Assembly: GCF_005876985.1 (NCBI RefSeq)
Contig: NZ_VAHD01000003.1
Span: 558,001 to 622,000 of the forward strand
DNA from: Rhodoferax bucti
Lineage (GTDB): Bacteria; Pseudomonadota; Gammaproteobacteria; Burkholderiales; Burkholderiaceae_C
Reading direction: 5' to 3'
Length of the DNA stretch: 64,000 nt
Shown here: piece after piece, positions 8,869 to 19,617 of the stretch
Layout: every line of letters starts with the position of its first letter
Position numbering within the stretch: position 1 is the first letter of the stretch
Position numbers and translations under genes: made by a program
The notes under the pieces: model-generated
Database searches by the model: none
What the model was told of the DNA's origin: nothing
Seen by the model: the letters and a program-made list of their open reading frames with translations, nothing else

Positions 8869-9681
8869 TCAGTGGGCGCGGCGGGCTGCCCAGGCCCACA
8901 AGGCTGCGCCGCCCACAATCATGGGCACGCACAGCCATTGGCCCATGCTCATGCCGGTTTGCTGCTGCAGCCACAAGAGGTGCGCATCCGGCTCGCGGAA
9001 GAACTCGGCAATGAAACGGAATACGCCGTAACCGAACAAAAAGGCCGACGCCACCTGCCCCTGCTTGCGCGGCGTGCGGGCATACCACCACAGCAGCACA
9101 AACAGCAATAACCCTTCGAGCAAGAATTGGTAGATCTGCGAGGGGTGCCGCGGCAACGGGCCACCATCACGAAACAACATGGCCCAGGGCAAGGACGCAT
9201 CGGCGACCCGTCCCCACAGTTCGCCATTGATGAAGTTACCCACCCGGCCGGAGGCCAGGCCGGTAGGCACGCAAGGCGCCACAAAGTCGGCCACCTGCCA
9301 AAAGGGCTTGTTGCGGGACACCGCAAACCACACCATGGACGCAATCACGCCCAGCATGCCACCATGAAAACTCATGCCGCCCTGCCAGACGAAAAACACT
9401 TCCAGCGGATGGGTGGCGTAATACGCCGGCTTGTAAAACAGGCAGTACCCGATGCGCCCGCCGAGCACTACGCCCAATACGCCCAGGAAGAGAATGTCTT
9501 CCACATCCTTGAACGACCAAGCTCCAGTGCCCTGCACTGCCGCGAACGGCGCGTGCCGCAGTCTGCGGGATCCCAGAAACAAAAAAAGCCCGAAGGCCAC
9601 GAGGTAGGTCAGCCCGTACCAGTGCACGGCGACCGGCCCGAGCTCCAAAGCAACCGGGTCAATTTGGGGATGGATCAGCAT
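8869..9681 (-). CDS. lgt: Prolipoprotein diacylglyceryl transferase
   Basis: 270-residue inner-membrane enzyme that moves diacylglycerol from phosphatidylglycerol to the lipobox cysteine of prolipoproteins. It is polytopic, with about seven hydrophobic segments. The family signature [14 protein letters not shown] is near residue 145; HWYGLTY near the N-terminus and FHGGMLG in the middle are also conserved. Length is typical. It lies 48 bases downstream of ilvD on the same strand and may be expressed with it. No clear ribosome site is visible before the ATG. Confidence 0.95.
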   Translation of the reverse strand: MLIHPQIDPVALELGPVAVHWYGLTYLVAFGLFLFLGSRRLRHAPFAAVQGTGAWSFKDVEDILFLGVLGVVLGGRIGYCLFYKPAYYATHPLEVFFVWQGGMSFHGGMLGVIASMVWFAVSRNKPFWQVADFVAPCVPTGLASGRVGNFINGELWGRVADASLPWAMLFRDGGPLPRHPSQIYQFLLEGLLLFVLLWWYARTPRKQGQVASAFLFGYGVFRFIAEFFREPDAHLLWLQQQTGMSMGQWLCVPMIVGGAALWAWAARRAH

Positions 9682-9729
9682 GGAGTGAGCAGTGCACCCG
9701 GAGCCTTTAGCGGCCCCGGGTGGTTGGGT

Positions 9730-11586
9730 TTAGTCGAGCAAAGACAGGTCGCGCACCGCACCCTTGTCGGCCGACATGACCAGCTTGGCGTAGGCCTTGA
9801 GCGCGGCAGACACCTTGCGGGGGCGGGGTTGGGCGGGCTTCCAACCCAGCTTGTCCTGCTCCACGCGACGCTTGGCCAACTCTTCGTCGGACACCAGCAC
9901 ATTGATGGAGCGGTTGGGGATGTCGATGCGGATGCGGTCGCCATTGCGAACCAAACCAATGGCACCACCCGCTGCCGCCTCCGGAGACGCGTGGCCGATG
10001 GACAGCCCTGAGGTACCACCCGAGAAGCGGCCATCGGTCAACAGGGCGCAAGCCTTGCCCAAGCCCTTGGACTTGATGTAGCTGGTGGGGTACAGCATCT
10101 CTTGCATGCCGGGGCCGCCCTTGGGGCCTTCGTAACGCACGATGACCACGTCGCCTGCCTTGACCTTGTCAGCCAGAATATTTTCCACCGCTTCGTCTTG
10201 CGACTCCACCACGTGGGCGGGGCCTTCAAACACCAGCAGACTGTCATCGACACCCGCTGTTTTGACAACGCAACCGTTCAAGGCGATATTGCCGACCAAC
10301 ACGGCCAAACCACCTTGCTGGGAGAACGCGTGATCTACCGAACGGATGCAACCCTCTGCGCGGTCGGTGTCCAGGCTGGGCCAGCGTGCGGCCTGGCTGA
10401 ACGCCACCTGGGTAGGGATGCCCCCGGGGCCGGCCATGTAGAAAGTCTTGACCGCGTCCGATGGATTGCGGGCAATGTCCCACTGGTCGAGCGCGTCCTT
10501 CATGGTCTTGCTGTGCACGGTGGGCACATCGGTGTGCAAGCGGCCTGCGCGGTCCAGCTCACCCAGAATGCCCATGATGCCGCCTGCGCGATGCACGTCT
10601 TCGATGTGGTACTTGTTGGTGTTGGGGGCGACCTTGCACAGCTGGGGCACGATCTTGGACATGCGGTCGATGTCGGCCATGGTGAAGTCGATTTCAGCCT
10701 CTTGAGCAATGGCCAAAATGTGCAGAATGGTGTTGGTGGAACCGCCCATGGCGATGTCCAGCGCAATCGCGTTCTCAAAGGCTTTGAAGCCCATGGAACG
10801 CGGCAGGATGCTGCTATCTTCTTCTTCGTAGTAGCGCTTGCACAGCTCCACGGCAAGGCTACCTGCGCGTTTGAAGAGTTGTTCGCGGTCGGCATGCGTA
10901 GCTACCACGGTGCCGTTGCCGGGCAAGGACAAGCCCAGCGCTTCGGTCAGGCAGTTCATGGAGTTGGCGGTGAACATGCCGGAGCAGCTGCCGCAGGTGG
11001 GGCAGGCAGAACGCTCCACCTCGGCCACGTCGGCATCGCTCACCTTGTCGTCAGCCGCCATCACCATGGCGTCGATCAGGTCGAGCTTCTTGAACTCGAT
11101 CTTCTGCGTGGTGGGGTTGAGCAACTTGACCTTGCCGGCCTCCATGGGGCCGCCGGACACAAACACCACGGGGATGTTCAGGCGCATGGCAGCCATCAAC
11201 ATGCCGGGGGTGATCTTGTCGCAATTAGAGATGCAGACCATGGCGTCGGCACAGTGCGCATTGACCATGTATTCCACGCTGTCCGCAATGATGTCGCGGC
11301 TGGGCAGCGAGTACAGCATGCCGTCGTGGCCCATCGCAATGCCATCGTCCACTGCAATGGTGTTGAACTCTTTGGCCACACCGCCCGCAGCCTCAATCTC
11401 ACGCGCTACCAACTGACCCAAGTCCTTCAAGTGCACGTGGCCGGGGACGAACTGGGTAAAGGAGTTGACCACCGCGATGATGGGTTTGCTGAAGTCGGCA
11501 TCTTTCATGCCGGTGGCACGCCACAAAGAGCGCGCGCCGGCCATATTGCGGCCGGCAGTGGAGGTCTTGGAACGGTAGGCTGGCAT
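9730..11586 (-). CDS. ilvD: Dihydroxy-acid dehydratase
   Basis: 618-residue IlvD/Edd-family enzyme, the third common step of valine, leucine and isoleucine synthesis: dehydration of 2,3-dihydroxy-acids to 2-oxo-acids. The Fe-S cluster cysteines are visible in [11 protein letters not shown] (near residue 122) and the [18 protein letters not shown] segment (near residue 195), and the C-terminal domain has [22 protein letters not shown]. The length matches the 610-620 residue [4Fe-4S] class. The other branched-chain genes of the window (leuA, ilvC, ilvN, ilvI) lie about 9-15 kb to the right, so the pathway is split into several units. Confidence 0.96.
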   Translation of the reverse strand: MPAYRSKTSTAGRNMAGARSLWRATGMKDADFSKPIIAVVNSFTQFVPGHVHLKDLGQLVAREIEAAGGVAKEFNTIAVDDGIAMGHDGMLYSLPSRDIIADSVEYMVNAHCADAMVCISNCDKITPGMLMAAMRLNIPVVFVSGGPMEAGKVKLLNPTTQKIEFKKLDLIDAMVMAADDKVSDADVAEVERSACPTCGSCSGMFTANSMNCLTEALGLSLPGNGTVVATHADREQLFKRAGSLAVELCKRYYEEEDSSILPRSMGFKAFENAIALDIAMGGSTNTILHILAIAQEAEIDFTMADIDRMSKIVPQLCKVAPNTNKYHIEDVHRAGGIMGILGELDRAGRLHTDVPTVHSKTMKDALDQWDIARNPSDAVKTFYMAGPGGIPTQVAFSQAARWPSLDTDRAEGCIRSVDHAFSQQGGLAVLVGNIALNGCVVKTAGVDDSLLVFEGPAHVVESQDEAVENILADKVKAGDVVIVRYEGPKGGPGMQEMLYPTSYIKSKGLGKACALLTDGRFSGGTSGLSIGHASPEAAAGGAIGLVRNGDRIRIDIPNRSINVLVSDEELAKRRVEQDKLGWKPAQPRPRKVSAALKAYAKLVMSADKGAVRDLSLLD

Positions 11587-11643
11587 GGTGTGTTCTTGTG
11601 AAAGAGGGTTACAAAAAATCAGCTCGGATTATGTCGCAGCCAC

Positions 11644-11889
11644 TCAACGGCGCTTTTTGCTGCTGAGCATGCCCATGGCTTCTTTCTGGCGTTCAATGCG
11701 TGCTTTCTTGCGCGCATCCTCGCGCTCCATGGCCTTGCGCTTGGTGTAACCCGAGCTATCTGCCCACGCCCACCACGCCATTGCCAATCCGAACGGCGCC
11801 AACACAGTCCACCAGGACCATGCGACCACGGGCGCAATCTCCATGTACTTCAGCACCAACAATACGATCCCGAGCCCTAGCAAATACAT
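11644..11889 (-). CDS. Small Trp-rich membrane protein (TIGR04438-like)
   Basis: 81-residue protein with two hydrophobic segments (about residues 2-15 and 20-45) rich in tryptophan (VVAWSWW, AMAWWAWADSSGY) and a charged Lys/Arg-rich tail. This matches the small Trp-rich protein family of Burkholderiales, whose function is unknown. The ATG is preceded by GGAG at good spacing. It lies 57 bases upstream of ilvD on the same strand and may share its transcript. Confidence 0.75.
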   Translation of the reverse strand: MYLLGLGIVLLVLKYMEIAPVVAWSWWTVLAPFGLAMAWWAWADSSGYTKRKAMEREDARKKARIERQKEAMGMLSSKKRR

Positions 11890-11984
11890 AACACACTCCA
11901 GTCGGCAACCCCGAAGATACCGGGGTCAACCTGCGTTACTACAATTTCGTTGTATCAATAGTATCCAAACTGCGAAAGCCCACG

Positions 11985-12296
11985 ATGACCACCTTTGTTT
12001 TGCGCGCTCTGGCAACCTTGGCTTTGGCCACTGCACCCGCGGCCTGGGCAGACCAGGCACTGGCAACGTCCAAAAACTGCATGACATGCCACATGGTCGA
12101 CAAAAAAGTCTTGGGCCCAGCGTTCAAGGATGTGGCGGCCAAATACAAGGGTGACAAAGCGGCGGCTGACCGACTCGCCACCAAAATCATGAAAGGTGGC
12201 AGCGGCGTGTGGGGCACGGCTTACATGCCCGCCAACTCACAAGTCAATGAGGCCGAAGCCAAGAAGCTGGCGAGCTGGGTGCTGTCACTCAACTAG
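11985..12296 (+). CDS. Periplasmic class I c-type cytochrome (c551/c552-like)
   Basis: 103-residue secreted monohaem cytochrome c. A signal peptide of about 22 residues ends at APAAWA. The haem-binding motif CMTCH follows about ten residues into the mature protein, and the distal methionine ligand is in TAYMPAN near the C-terminus. Size and layout match cytochromes c551/c552, which shuttle electrons between the bc1 complex and terminal oxidases or reductases. It is transcribed alone and ends in a strong terminator 25 bases past the stop. Confidence 0.92.
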   Translation: MTTFVLRALATLALATAPAAWADQALATSKNCMTCHMVDKKVLGPAFKDVAAKYKGDKAAADRLATKIMKGGSGVWGTAYMPANSQVNEAEAKKLASWVLSLN

Positions 12297-12320
12297 AGCC
12301 TTTCGCATACCGATAAAAGA

Positions 12321-12345
12321 AGCCGCTGAATCCAGCGGCTTTTTT
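12321..12345 (+). terminator. Intrinsic terminator of the cytochrome c gene
   Basis: AGCCGCTG (12321-12328) pairs with CAGCGGCT (12333-12340) around a 4-base loop and is followed by five T's. On the other strand a short T-rich run also follows, so it may also stop the convergent acs transcript. Confidence 0.88.
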
Positions 12346-12385
12346 GTTGAACCCAAGAGGTGGCGCCAGGCCACCTTCGTTACGT

Positions 12386-14380
12386 TCAGTAGGCTTGGCC
12401 CAACTGGTCCAGGATAGCCGGGTTTTCCAGCGTGCTGGTGTCCTGTGTGATGGACTCACCCTTCGCCAGCGAGCGCAGCAAGCGGCGCATGATCTTGCCG
12501 GAGCGGGTCTTGGGCAGGTTCTCACCGAAGCGGATGTCCTTGGGCTTGGCAATCGGGCCGATTTCCTTGGCCACCCAATCGCGCAACTCTTTGGCAATAG
12601 CCTTGGCTTCGTCACCCTCGGGGCGGGAACGCTTGAGCACCACAAAGGCGCAGATGGCTTCACCCGTCAGGTCGTCCGGACGGCCCACTACCGCGGCCTC
12701 TGCCACCAGATCGGACTTTGCGACCAAGGCAGACTCAATTTCCATGGTGCCCATGCGGTGACCCGACACGTTGAGCACATCGTCAATACGGCCGGTGATG
12801 CGGAAGTAGCCACGGTCCGCACTACGCACTGCACCGTCACCAGCCAGGTAATAGCCTTTGAGCTCTTCAGGGAAGTAGCTCTTCTTGAAGCGCTCAGGGT
12901 CGTTCCAGATCGTACGGATCATGGAGGGCCATGGGCGCTTCACCACCAAGATGCCACCAGCGCCATTGGCCATTTCGTTGCCACTTTCGTCCACGATGGC
13001 GGCCATGATGCCTGGCAAGGGCAATGTGCAACTGCCGGGCACCAGAGGGGTTGCGCCGGGCATGGGGCTCATCATGTGGCCACCGGTTTCGGTTTGCCAG
13101 AAGGTGTCCACGATGGGACACTTTTCATGGCCCACGTTTTTGTAGTACCACATCCAGGCTTCGGGGTTGATGGGCTCACCCACCGAACCCAAGATGCGCA
13201 GGCTGGACAGGTCAGAACGATCCGGATGCACTGCAGCATCAGCCTCCGCGGCCTTGATCAACGAACGGATAGCCGTGGGCGCGGTATAGAAGATGCTGCA
13301 CTTGTGGCGCTCGATCATTTGCCAGAAACGGCCCGCGTTCGGGAAGGTAGGCACGCCCTCAAAAATGATCTGCGTGGCGCCGGCGGCCAAGGGGCCGTAG
13401 GCCACGTAGGTGTGGCCGGTAATCCAGCCGATATCGGCCGTGCACCAGAAGACGTCTTCAGGCTTCAAGTCAAACGTCCAGTCCATGGTGAGCTTGGCCC
13501 ACAGCAGGTATCCGCCGGTGGAGTGCTGCACGCCCTTGGGTTTGCCGGTGGAGCCCGAGGTGTACAAGATGAACAGGGGATGCTCCGCACCTACAGGCTC
13601 GGGGGCACACTCGGTGCTTTTGCCAGCCAATGCTTCATCAAATGTCTTGTCGCGTCCGGCCACCATGTTACAAGCCGTCTTGGTGCGTTGGAACACATAC
13701 ACCGTTTTGATGGACTCACATCCGCCCATGGCGATGCCCTCGTCCACGATGGCTTTGAGGGGCAACTCTTTGCCGCCGCGCATCTGGTAGTTGCTGGTGA
13801 TCACTGCCACCGCGCCTGCGTCAATGATGCGTTCTTGCAGGGCCTTGGCCGAGAAGCCACCAAACACCACGCTGTGGGTCGCGCCGATGCGGGCGCAAGC
13901 CTGCATGGCAATCACGCCTTCCAGCGTCATGGGCATATAGACCAGCACGCGGTCGCCCTTTTTGATGCCATCGGCCTTCAAGGCATTGGCAAACTGGCTC
14001 ACGCGGGCCAGCAGCTCTTTGTAGGTGGTTTTGGTAACGGTGCCGTCATCCGCTTCGAAAATGACCGCCACCTTGTTTTCAGTGGGCGTGCCGATGTGCT
14101 TGTCCAGGCAGTTGGCAGAGGCATTCAACTCACCATCGTCAAACCACTTATAGAAAGGTGCGTTGGACTCATCCAGAGTGCGGGTAAAAGGCTTGTTCCA
14201 CACCACATTGGCTTTGGCCAAGCGAGACCAGAAGCCTTCAAAGTCTTTGTCAGCCTCTGCGCACAGGGCGTTGTAGCCCTCCATGCCTGAAATACGTGCG
14301 GCTTTGACTGTTGCTTCGCTGGGTGGAAAAACCCGGTTTTCAACCAGGACGGACTCAATGGCAGAGTTGGATGCGCTCAC
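12386..14380 (-). CDS. acs: Acetyl-CoA synthetase
   Basis: 664-residue acetate--CoA ligase (AMP-forming), making acetyl-CoA from acetate in the cytoplasm. It shows [15 protein letters not shown] for the phosphate-binding loop (near residue 265), [12 protein letters not shown], and the C-terminal [13 protein letters not shown] with the lysine usually controlled by acetylation. The length is typical of Acs. A GTG start is chosen because GAGGAGA lies about seven bases upstream. It is divergent from the fumarase gene across 169 bases. Confidence 0.96.
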   Translation of the reverse strand: MSASNSAIESVLVENRVFPPSEATVKAARISGMEGYNALCAEADKDFEGFWSRLAKANVVWNKPFTRTLDESNAPFYKWFDDGELNASANCLDKHIGTPTENKVAVIFEADDGTVTKTTYKELLARVSQFANALKADGIKKGDRVLVYMPMTLEGVIAMQACARIGATHSVVFGGFSAKALQERIIDAGAVAVITSNYQMRGGKELPLKAIVDEGIAMGGCESIKTVYVFQRTKTACNMVAGRDKTFDEALAGKSTECAPEPVGAEHPLFILYTSGSTGKPKGVQHSTGGYLLWAKLTMDWTFDLKPEDVFWCTADIGWITGHTYVAYGPLAAGATQIIFEGVPTFPNAGRFWQMIERHKCSIFYTAPTAIRSLIKAAEADAAVHPDRSDLSSLRILGSVGEPINPEAWMWYYKNVGHEKCPIVDTFWQTETGGHMMSPMPGATPLVPGSCTLPLPGIMAAIVDESGNEMANGAGGILVVKRPWPSMIRTIWNDPERFKKSYFPEELKGYYLAGDGAVRSADRGYFRITGRIDDVLNVSGHRMGTMEIESALVAKSDLVAEAAVVGRPDDLTGEAICAFVVLKRSRPEGDEAKAIAKELRDWVAKEIGPIAKPKDIRFGENLPKTRSGKIMRRLLRSLAKGESITQDTSTLENPAILDQLGQAY

Positions 14381-14549
14381 GGGTTTGTCTCCTCGGAATT
14401 ATTAAAAAACTGCGCGCATGGTTAACCCACGCACTTACAAATCACTGACTGACGGATGTCAAAGCCATGCGTCAGGCTGGCGTGGGAGTCATTCGCTAAA
14501 CTCGACCGGTTCGCGTTACCCGCTTTTCACCTCCCCACAGAGATTGACC

Positions 14550-16103
14550 ATGACCACATCCATTCGCCAGGCCGACCTGATTGAATCCGTGTCCGCAGCG
14601 CTGCAGTACATCAGCTACTACCACCCCGCCGACTACATTGCGCACTTGGCCCGCGCCTACGAGCGCGAGCAAAGCGCCGCCGCCAAGGACGCCATCGCGC
14701 AAATCCTGACCAACAGCAAAATGAGCGCCACCGGCCACCGCCCGATCTGCCAGGACACCGGCATCGTCAACGTGTTCCTGAAAGTGGGCATGGATGTGCG
14801 CTGGGAAGGCTTCACCGGCTCGCTGGACGACGCGATCAACGAGGGTGTGCGCCAGGGCTACAACCACCCTGACAACACCCTGCGTGCCTCGGTGGTAGCC
14901 GACCCCGAGTTCCTGCGCAAAAACACAAAAGACAACACCCCCGCCGTGATCTTTACCGAAATCGTGCCCGGCAACACCGTGGAAGTCACCGTGGCGGCCA
15001 AGGGCGGTGGCTCTGAGAACAAAAGCAAGATGATCATGCTCAACCCCGGTGACAGCGTGGTCGACTGGGTGCTGAAAACCGTGCCCACCATGGGCGCAGG
15101 CTGGTGCCCGCCCGGCATGCTGGGCATTGGCATCGGCGGCACCGCTGAGAAGGCGGTGCTCATGGCCAAGGAAAGCCTGATGGACGACTTGGATATGTAC
15201 GAGCTGCAAGCCAAACAGGCTTCGGGCGCCGAACTGGACAACGTCGAAAAAATGCGTCTGGAGCTGTTTGAAAAGGTCAACGCACTGGGCATCGGCGCAC
15301 AAGGCCTGGGCGGCCTGACCACCGTGCTGGACGTGAAGATCAAGATGTACCCCACCCACGCGGCCAGCAAGCCCGTGGCCATGATTCCCAACTGCGCAGC
15401 CACCCGCCACGCCCACTTCGTGCTCGATGGCTCCGGCCCTGTCTACATCGACCCGCCAAGCTTGGATCTGTGGCCCAACGTCAACTGGACCCCCGACACC
15501 CAGAAGAGCAAGCGCGTAGACCTGAACACGCTCACCCCCGCTGAAGTAGCCAGCTGGAAGCCCGGCCAGACCCTGCTGCTCAACGGCAAGATGCTGACCG
15601 GCCGCGACGCTGCGCACAAGCGCATTCAGGGCATGTTGGCCAAAGGTGAAAAGCTGCCGGTGGACTTCACCAACCGTGTCATCTACTACGTGGGCCCCGT
15701 AGACCCCGTAGCCGGCGAGGCTGTCGGCCCTGCGGGCCCCACCACCGCCACACGCATGGACGGCTTTACCGAAATGATGTTGGCGCAAACCGGCCTGATC
15801 GCCATGGTCGGCAAGGCCGAGCGCGGCCCGGTCGCCATTGAAGCCATCCAAAAGCACCAAAGTGCTTACCTGATGGCAGTCGGCGGTGCAGCCTACCTCG
15901 TGTCCAAGGCCATCAAGCACGCCAAGGTGGTGGGCTTTGAAGACCTGGGCATGGAAGCCATTTATGAATTCGACGTGGTCGACATGCCCGTCACCGTGGC
16001 GGTCGATGCCGGTGGCACCAGCGCCCACATCACCGGCCCGGCCGAATGGCAAAAGCGGATCGCTACCGGCGAGTTCAAATCCATTCCTGTCACGTCGCGC
16101 TAA
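14550..16103 (+). CDS. fumA: Fumarate hydratase, class I (Fe-S)
   Basis: 517-residue class I fumarase of the TCA cycle, interconverting fumarate and malate with an oxygen-sensitive [4Fe-4S] cluster. The N-terminal alpha region has HRPICQDTGIVNVFLKVGMD with a cluster cysteine; further cysteines lie in MIPNCAATRH and GWCPPGMLGIGIGG. The C-terminal beta domain (about residues 340-517) includes GPTTATRMDGFTEMM. The start is the ATG of MTTSIRQADL; the frame stays open upstream, but the extra residues are not family-like. It ends four bases before the murI start, so the two are coupled. Confidence 0.95.
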   Translation: MTTSIRQADLIESVSAALQYISYYHPADYIAHLARAYEREQSAAAKDAIAQILTNSKMSATGHRPICQDTGIVNVFLKVGMDVRWEGFTGSLDDAINEGVRQGYNHPDNTLRASVVADPEFLRKNTKDNTPAVIFTEIVPGNTVEVTVAAKGGGSENKSKMIMLNPGDSVVDWVLKTVPTMGAGWCPPGMLGIGIGGTAEKAVLMAKESLMDDLDMYELQAKQASGAELDNVEKMRLELFEKVNALGIGAQGLGGLTTVLDVKIKMYPTHAASKPVAMIPNCAATRHAHFVLDGSGPVYIDPPSLDLWPNVNWTPDTQKSKRVDLNTLTPAEVASWKPGQTLLLNGKMLTGRDAAHKRIQGMLAKGEKLPVDFTNRVIYYVGPVDPVAGEAVGPAGPTTATRMDGFTEMMLAQTGLIAMVGKAERGPVAIEAIQKHQSAYLMAVGGAAYLVSKAIKHAKVVGFEDLGMEAIYEFDVVDMPVTVAVDAGGTSAHITGPAEWQKRIATGEFKSIPVTSR

Positions 16104-16107
16104 GGCC

Positions 16108-16929
16108 TTGGCGGAGCTGAGCAGTCGCCCCATTGGGGTGTTCGATAGCGGCGTCGGTGGCCTGAGCGTCCTGCGGGCGCTCATGGCCGAGTTGCCACAC
16201 GAGCAGTTTGTGTACGTCGCCGATAGCGGCCACGCGCCCTACGGTGAGCGGGATGACGACTACCTCATCCAGAGATCCCACGCGGTTACCGACTACCTGC
16301 TCCGCCAGCACCACATCAAAGCGCTGGTCGTAGCCTGTAACACGGCCACTGCGGCAGCGATTCATATCCTGCGTGATGCCCATCGCGAGCTGCCCATCAT
16401 CGGCATTGAGCCGGCGCTCAAACCCGCCGTAGCGCACAGCAAAACCAAGGTGATCGGGGTGATGGCGACCCGCAGCACCTTACAAAGTGAAAAATTCAAA
16501 CGCCTGCTGGCCAGTCTGGCTGATCAAGCCCGGTTTGTGCTCCAGCCCTGCTCGGGGTTGGTACCAGCCATCGAGCAGTTTGATGCTATCAAAATAGGAG
16601 CTGCTTGCGCAGAATACACGAGCGCAATAGGCACATTTGGTCTCCAACCAGAGCAAATGGACACCTTGGTGCTGGGTTGTACCCACTACCCGTTTGCAGA
16701 GGACGCTCTGCGCAAGGGAACCGGGGACGAGGTGGTCTACCTGGAAGGTGGCGCACCTGTTGCCCGCCAAACCCGCCGCTTGCTGCACGCCGTAAACGCA
16801 CTGCACAACGCTACGGAAGCGGAGCGCTCACCGTCTATTTTTTACAGCACGGGGGATACCAATGCCCTGCAATCGGCCGCCCAACGTTGGCTGGGATTGC
16901 ACACGACCGTGGCGGCGTTGTCGGTTTGA
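16108..16929 (+). CDS. murI: Glutamate racemase
   Basis: About 273-residue cofactor-independent racemase supplying D-glutamate for peptidoglycan. It shows [15 protein letters not shown] at the N-terminus, the first catalytic cysteine in VVACNTATA and the second in LGCTHYPF. No ATG fits before the first conserved motif; a TTG four bases after the fumarase stop is the best start, with a CTG three codons later as an alternative. Residues about 160-174 ([15 protein letters not shown]) are encoded by a copy of the dispersed element between the two catalytic cysteines, an unusual spot for an insertion in a compact enzyme. Confidence 0.92.
   Translation: MAELSSRPIGVFDSGVGGLSVLRALMAELPHEQFVYVADSGHAPYGERDDDYLIQRSHAVTDYLLRQHHIKALVVACNTATAAAIHILRDAHRELPIIGIEPALKPAVAHSKTKVIGVMATRSTLQSEKFKRLLASLADQARFVLQPCSGLVPAIEQFDAIKIGAACAEYTSAIGTFGLQPEQMDTLVLGCTHYPFAEDALRKGTGDEVVYLEGGAPVARQTRRLLHAVNALHNATEAERSPSIFYSTGDTNALQSAAQRWLGLHTTVAALSV
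16585..16627 (+). repeat. Dispersed 43-bp element, copy 3 (inside murI)
   Basis: GCTAT, 7-base loop, GGAGC, CTGCTTGCGCA, N9, AGCGCAA. It is read on the same strand in murI (residues about 160-174). The last block is diverged. Confidence 0.88.
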
Positions 16930-16940
16930 GGGAAAGCCGT

Positions 16941-17017
16941 TGGCGTGCCCGGAGGGGATCGAACCCCCGACCCACAGCTTAGAAGGCTGTTGCTCTATCC
17001 AACTGAGCTACGGGCAC
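16941..17017 (-). tRNA. tRNA-Arg (anticodon TCT)
   Basis: 77-base cloverleaf on the - strand with acceptor stem GTGCCCG/CGGGCAC, discriminator G and an encoded CCA. The D-arm, the anticodon stem ACAGC/GCTGT with loop CTTCTAA (anticodon TCT), and the T-arm with TTCGATC are all well formed. It precedes tRNA-Pro by 54 bases in the gap between murI and aat. Confidence 0.97.
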
Positions 17018-17071
17018 AAAGAACAAAGGCCCCAAAGCAGTACAACTTTAGAGCCTTTGATTTTGAAAGAA

Positions 17072-17148
17072 TGGTCGGGGCGGCGGGATTCGAACTCGCG
17101 ACCCTCTGCTCCCAAAGCAGATGCGCTACCAGGCTGCGCTACACCCCG
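17072..17148 (-). tRNA. tRNA-Pro (anticodon TGG)
   Basis: 77-base cloverleaf on the - strand with acceptor CGGGGTG/CGCCCCG, discriminator A and an encoded CCA. The anticodon stem TCTGC/GCAGA carries loop TTTGGGA (anticodon TGG), and the T-arm has GTTCGAATC. It probably shares a transcript with tRNA-Arg, which lies downstream. Confidence 0.97.
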
Positions 17149-17215
17149 ACAGCTGGTATTCTAACCCGATTTATGAGCCATTTTGGCTCTCACTGCTAAA
17201 TTTGATACGCCTTCC

Positions 17216-17980
17216 ATGACAAGCCGTCCGCCCCCCTTGCCCTGGCTCGATCCGGGAGATGCATTTCCAGCAATTTCCCAAGCTTGGGGCGCCGAAACGG
17301 AGGCTCCCGGGCTCCTGGCGGCTGGTGCAGACCTGAGCGTGCCTACCCTACTCCAAGCCTACTCACGGGGCATTTTTCCTTGGTACAGCCAAGGGCAGCC
17401 CATTTTGTGGTGGAGCACTGACCCACGCATGACCTTGCACACCCGTGAATTCAGGCTGCACCAATCGCTCAAGCGCGTTATCCGTAAATTTCGAGCGTCT
17501 TCCGAATGCGAAATCCGGGTGGACACCCGCTTTGCCGAAGTCATGTCCCTCTGCGCCAGCAATCCTCGCGATGGGCAGACGGGCACTTGGATACAACCGG
17601 AGATGCAAGCCGCTTATGCACAGCTCCATCGCATGGGCCACGCCCACAGCGTTGAAACCTGGCAAGACGGCACGCTGGTAGGCGGCCTGTACTGCATTTG
17701 CATAGGGCATGCCGTATTTGGTGAATCCATGTTCAGCCGGAAGACAGATGCATCCAAAATCGCGCTGGCCGCTTTGGTGGGAATGCTGTTATCGCAAGAC
17801 GTAGCGTGGGTCGATTGCCAGCAAGTGACCTCCCACCTTGCATTCATGGGCGCGAGGCCCGTCACCCGGGAGTCGTTTGCAAACTACTTGAGTGCCGCGG
17901 TTACCCAACCGGCACTGCACTGGGAATTCAGGCCCCTATACTGGGATATCTTGGAGTCAGCCTGCACGAATCGCCCATGA
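17216..17980 (+). CDS. aat: Leucyl/phenylalanyl-tRNA--protein transferase
   Basis: About 254-residue N-end-rule enzyme that adds Leu or Phe from aminoacyl-tRNA to proteins with N-terminal Arg or Lys, marking them for ClpAP. The family signature is visible: [38 protein letters not shown], then [19 protein letters not shown] and the [16 protein letters not shown] segment. The ATG at 17216 gives a family-like N-terminus; a TTG 11 codons upstream is in frame but less likely. Its stop overlaps the next start (ATGA), coupling it to bpt. Confidence 0.95.
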   Translation: MTSRPPPLPWLDPGDAFPAISQAWGAETEAPGLLAAGADLSVPTLLQAYSRGIFPWYSQGQPILWWSTDPRMTLHTREFRLHQSLKRVIRKFRASSECEIRVDTRFAEVMSLCASNPRDGQTGTWIQPEMQAAYAQLHRMGHAHSVETWQDGTLVGGLYCICIGHAVFGESMFSRKTDASKIALAALVGMLLSQDVAWVDCQQVTSHLAFMGARPVTRESFANYLSAAVTQPALHWEFRPLYWDILESACTNRP

Positions 17981-18780
17981 CAGACTTGACCGATCTCCCC
18001 ATCCACACGCTGCAGTTTTACGCCACTGCGCCTTACGAGTGCAGCTACTTGCCAGACCGGCAGGCGCGCTCTCAAGTTGCCACTCCCAGCCACTTGATAG
18101 ACACCAGCACCTACTCGGATTTGGTGGCCAAAGGTTTCCGCCGCAGCGGCTTATTCACCTACCGCCCCTATTGCGATGGCTGCACCGCATGCACGCCACT
18201 GCGGATTCCGGTACGTGCCTTCCAAGCCGACAAGAGCCAACGGCAGGCACAACGCCGGCACCGCTTGCTACAGGCGCGGGTGATGAATCTGGGCTTCTCG
18301 CAAGAGCACTATGACTTGTATCTGCGCTACCAAACCACCCGCCACGCAGGCGGCGGCATGGATCAAGACAGTGTGGACCAGTATGTGCAATTTCTGCTGC
18401 ACAGCCGGGTGAACTCGCGACTGGTGGAGTTCCGGGACCCAACGACGGACACCGGCGAACTGGGAGCCTTAAGAATGGTGTCCATTCTCGACGTGTTGGA
18501 CGACGGGCTATCCGCCGTTTACACCTTCTTCGACCCAATACCGCGTGGCAGTTACGGGACGTTCAATATTCTGTGGCAAATCGAACAAGCCAAGCAACTC
18601 GGGCTGCCTTATGTGTACTTGGGTTACTGGATTCGCGATAGCCAGAAAATGCAATACAAAGCCCGGTTTACCCCTCACGAAGTGCTCATTCACGGGCGGT
18701 GGACGATCGCTGGCGACTCTCAACCAAAAGCCCCGTGTGCGGGCGGGTTAACATCGCCAGATACACCACACCATGACTAA
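17977..18780 (+). CDS. bpt: Aspartate/glutamate leucyltransferase (Bpt)
   Basis: 267-residue transferase that adds Leu to proteins with N-terminal Asp or Glu, the second N-degron enzyme, acting next to Aat. The conserved N-terminal cysteine cluster (CDGCTAC) and Tyr-rich segments ([20 protein letters not shown]) are present, as are [22 protein letters not shown] and [18 protein letters not shown]. It starts within the aat stop codon and its stop overlaps the following IclR gene start by 8 bases, so all three are probably one transcript. Confidence 0.95.
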   Translation: MTDLTDLPIHTLQFYATAPYECSYLPDRQARSQVATPSHLIDTSTYSDLVAKGFRRSGLFTYRPYCDGCTACTPLRIPVRAFQADKSQRQAQRRHRLLQARVMNLGFSQEHYDLYLRYQTTRHAGGGMDQDSVDQYVQFLLHSRVNSRLVEFRDPTTDTGELGALRMVSILDVLDDGLSAVYTFFDPIPRGSYGTFNILWQIEQAKQLGLPYVYLGYWIRDSQKMQYKARFTPHEVLIHGRWTIAGDSQPKAPCAGGLTSPDTPHHD

Positions 18781-19558
18781 AAAAGAACACGATCCCCAAG
18801 CCGCTCCCGCCGTGCAAGTGCTGGAACGCATGTTCACGCTCATCGATGTCCTAGCATCCCGAGAAGATGCCATTCCTCTCAAGGAAATCAGCGAGCGGGC
18901 CGGGCTGCACCCCTCCACCACGCACCGCATCCTGAATGACTTGGTGTCAGGCAGGTTTGTGGATCGCCCCCAATCCGGCAGCTACCGCCTGGGCATGCGT
19001 TTGCTGGAGCTCGGCAATTTGGTCAAAGCCCGCCTGAACGTGCGTGATGCCGCGCTAGGGCCCATGCGCGAACTGCACAAGCTCACCCAGCAGCCGGTGA
19101 ACCTGAGCATGCGCCAGGGTGACGAAATCATTTATGTCGAGCGCGCCTATAGCGAACGCAGTGGCATGCAGGTGGTACGCGCGATCGGGGGACGTGCCCC
19201 CTTGCACCTCACCTCGGTGGGCAAGCTCTTTTTGGCAGCGGACGATCCACTGCGCATTCGCTCTTACGCGACCCGTACCGGCTTACAGGGCCACACCAAA
19301 AACAGCATCACCGAACTGGACGCGCTGGAGCGGGAATTGGCAAAAGTCCGCCAGTATGGACAGGCCAGTGACAACGAAGAGCTGGAGCTGGGTGTACGCT
19401 GCATGGCAGCGGGCATTTACGATGACCAAGGCAAACTGATTGCCGGCCTCTCGATTTCCGCGCCTTCAGGCCGCTTGGAAGACCACTGGCTCCCCAAGCT
19501 CAAAGAGACTGCGCAACATATTTCTGAAACGCTTGGCTTCAGGCCCGCCTTGCGATAG
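18773..19558 (+). CDS. IclR-family transcriptional regulator
   Basis: 261-residue regulator. Residues about 13-75 form the winged helix-turn-helix ([20 protein letters not shown]), and residues about 85-255 are the IclR ligand-binding domain, with [16 protein letters not shown] and [22 protein letters not shown]. Starting 8 bases inside bpt, it looks co-transcribed with aat and bpt. Its target genes cannot be told from this window, because no catabolic genes adjoin it. Confidence 0.9.
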   Translation: MTKKEHDPQAAPAVQVLERMFTLIDVLASREDAIPLKEISERAGLHPSTTHRILNDLVSGRFVDRPQSGSYRLGMRLLELGNLVKARLNVRDAALGPMRELHKLTQQPVNLSMRQGDEIIYVERAYSERSGMQVVRAIGGRAPLHLTSVGKLFLAADDPLRIRSYATRTGLQGHTKNSITELDALERELAKVRQYGQASDNEELELGVRCMAAGIYDDQGKLIAGLSISAPSGRLEDHWLPKLKETAQHISETLGFRPALR

Positions 19559-19580
19559 CCGCCTAGAAGCCCTAGCTCCA

Positions 19581-19617
19581 AAAAACGAAACCCCGGACTT
19601 GCCGGGGTTTCGTTTTT
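19581..19617. terminator. Bidirectional terminator between IclR gene and pbpG
   Basis: A 16-bp perfect stem, 19581-19596 with 19602-19617, has a 5-base loop and a GC core CCCCGG/CCGGGG flanked by AAAAACGAAA and TTTCGTTTTT. The A and T tracts make it work in both directions. It overlaps the pbpG stop codon by two bases. Confidence 0.93.

Noticed and set aside
16941..17148. tRNA pair as an integration site
   Set aside because: No integrase, direct repeat of a tRNA end or foreign-looking DNA adjoins either tRNA; both flanks are housekeeping genes.
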